Shown here: one piece after another, positions 6,153 through 6,338 of the stretch
Position numbering within the stretch: the first letter of the stretch is position 1
Layout of the letters: every line of letters starts with the position of its first letter
Origin: Gammaproteobacteria bacterium
GTDB lineage: Bacteria > Pseudomonadota > Gammaproteobacteria > QOAV01
DNA: 6,338 nucleotides
Reading direction: 5' to 3'
Assembly (NCBI GenBank): GCA_003972845.1
Contig: QOAV01000160.1
Span: forward strand, 1-6,338
Made by a program: the position numbers and the translations under genes
The notes under the pieces: model-generated
Seen by the model: only the letters and a program-made list of their open reading frames with translations
What the model was told of the DNA's origin: nothing
Databases searched by the model: none

Positions 6153-6338
6153 ATGAATGGTTTGACAGGGTTTGTTGCCGGGTTGATATTTGGCGCCTTG
6201 TCCGGCATGGCGCTGGCGGAGTCGCCTGCGCCTGCGCAACAGGACCAGCTGGAGGAAGGGCTGGTGGTTCCCGGTTATCATGAAAAGCCGGACTGGTTCA
6301 AGGAATCCTTCCTGGATATTCGCGACGATATCGCGGAA
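6153..6338 (+). CDS. Exported thioredoxin-fold protein (SoxW-like), 5' part
   Basis: The first 62 residues are present; the gene runs off the window. Residues 1-22 form a hydrophobic signal sequence ending in ALA before ES, without the usual Lys/Arg near the N-terminus. The mature start is an acidic, Gln-rich linker, then VPGYHEKPDWFKESFLDIRD (39-58). This segment is typical of proteobacterial periplasmic thioredoxin-fold proteins of the SoxW type, where it is followed within about 30 residues by an FYQxGCPYC-type redox site. That active site lies beyond the window, so the redox role is inferred from the N-terminal segment alone. The gene follows the GT-C-like gene by 60 bp on the same strand and could be co-transcribed, but no functional link is apparent. 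Confidence 0.65.
   Translation, partial: MNGLTGFVAGLIFGALSGMALAESPAPAQQDQLEEGLVVPGYHEKPDWFKESFLDIRDDIAE

Overview
The bulk of the window (about 317-6338) reads as ordinary chromosomal DNA of a proteobacterium, most likely a gammaproteobacterium. The evidence is the protein families present (a DUF3683-type FAD oxidoreductase, a UbiA-type polyprenyl-phosphate transferase, a SoxW-like periplasmic thioredoxin), moderately GC-rich codon use and a perfect CRP-type operator. No rRNA, tRNA, CRISPR array, insertion sequence or other mobile element was seen. The genus cannot be named from this sequence.

Layout. (1) Positions 1 to about 316 carry the middle of a + strand gene for a carboxypeptidase-regulatory-like (Ig-like) repeat protein. 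Its composition is visibly more GC-rich, and it stops making sense exactly where the next gene, on the - strand, starts making sense. This is a junction between two unrelated sequences: an assembly or cloning chimera, or a real breakpoint. (2) About 317-1822 (-) is the N-terminal ~500 residues of a large DUF3683/FAD-linked oxidoreductase whose C-terminal half is lost at that junction. (3) 1823-2025 is a divergent regulatory region with a perfect TGTGA-N6-TCACA operator centred 41.5 bp before a predicted start site. It drives a 97-residue protein with an HMA-like pattern but no CxxC (2026-2319, +). (4) 2361-3931 (-) is a probable two-gene operon: a UbiA-family enzyme close to decaprenyl-phosphate phosphoribosyltransferase, then a membrane-anchored protein of unknown function. 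(5) 3972-6092 (+) diverges from it and encodes a large polytopic membrane protein with an N-terminal periplasmic domain, resembling GT-C glycosyltransferases in layout. (6) 6153-6338 (+) is the 5' part of an exported thioredoxin-fold protein, cut by the window end.

How the genes may work together: the UbiA-type enzyme would make a polyprenyl-phosphate-linked pentose phosphate, and the divergent GT-C-like protein is a candidate user of such a lipid-linked sugar at the periplasmic face. This pairing is inferred from adjacency and family resemblance. The rest of such a pathway (epimerase pair, phosphatase) is not in the window. The remaining genes look functionally independent.
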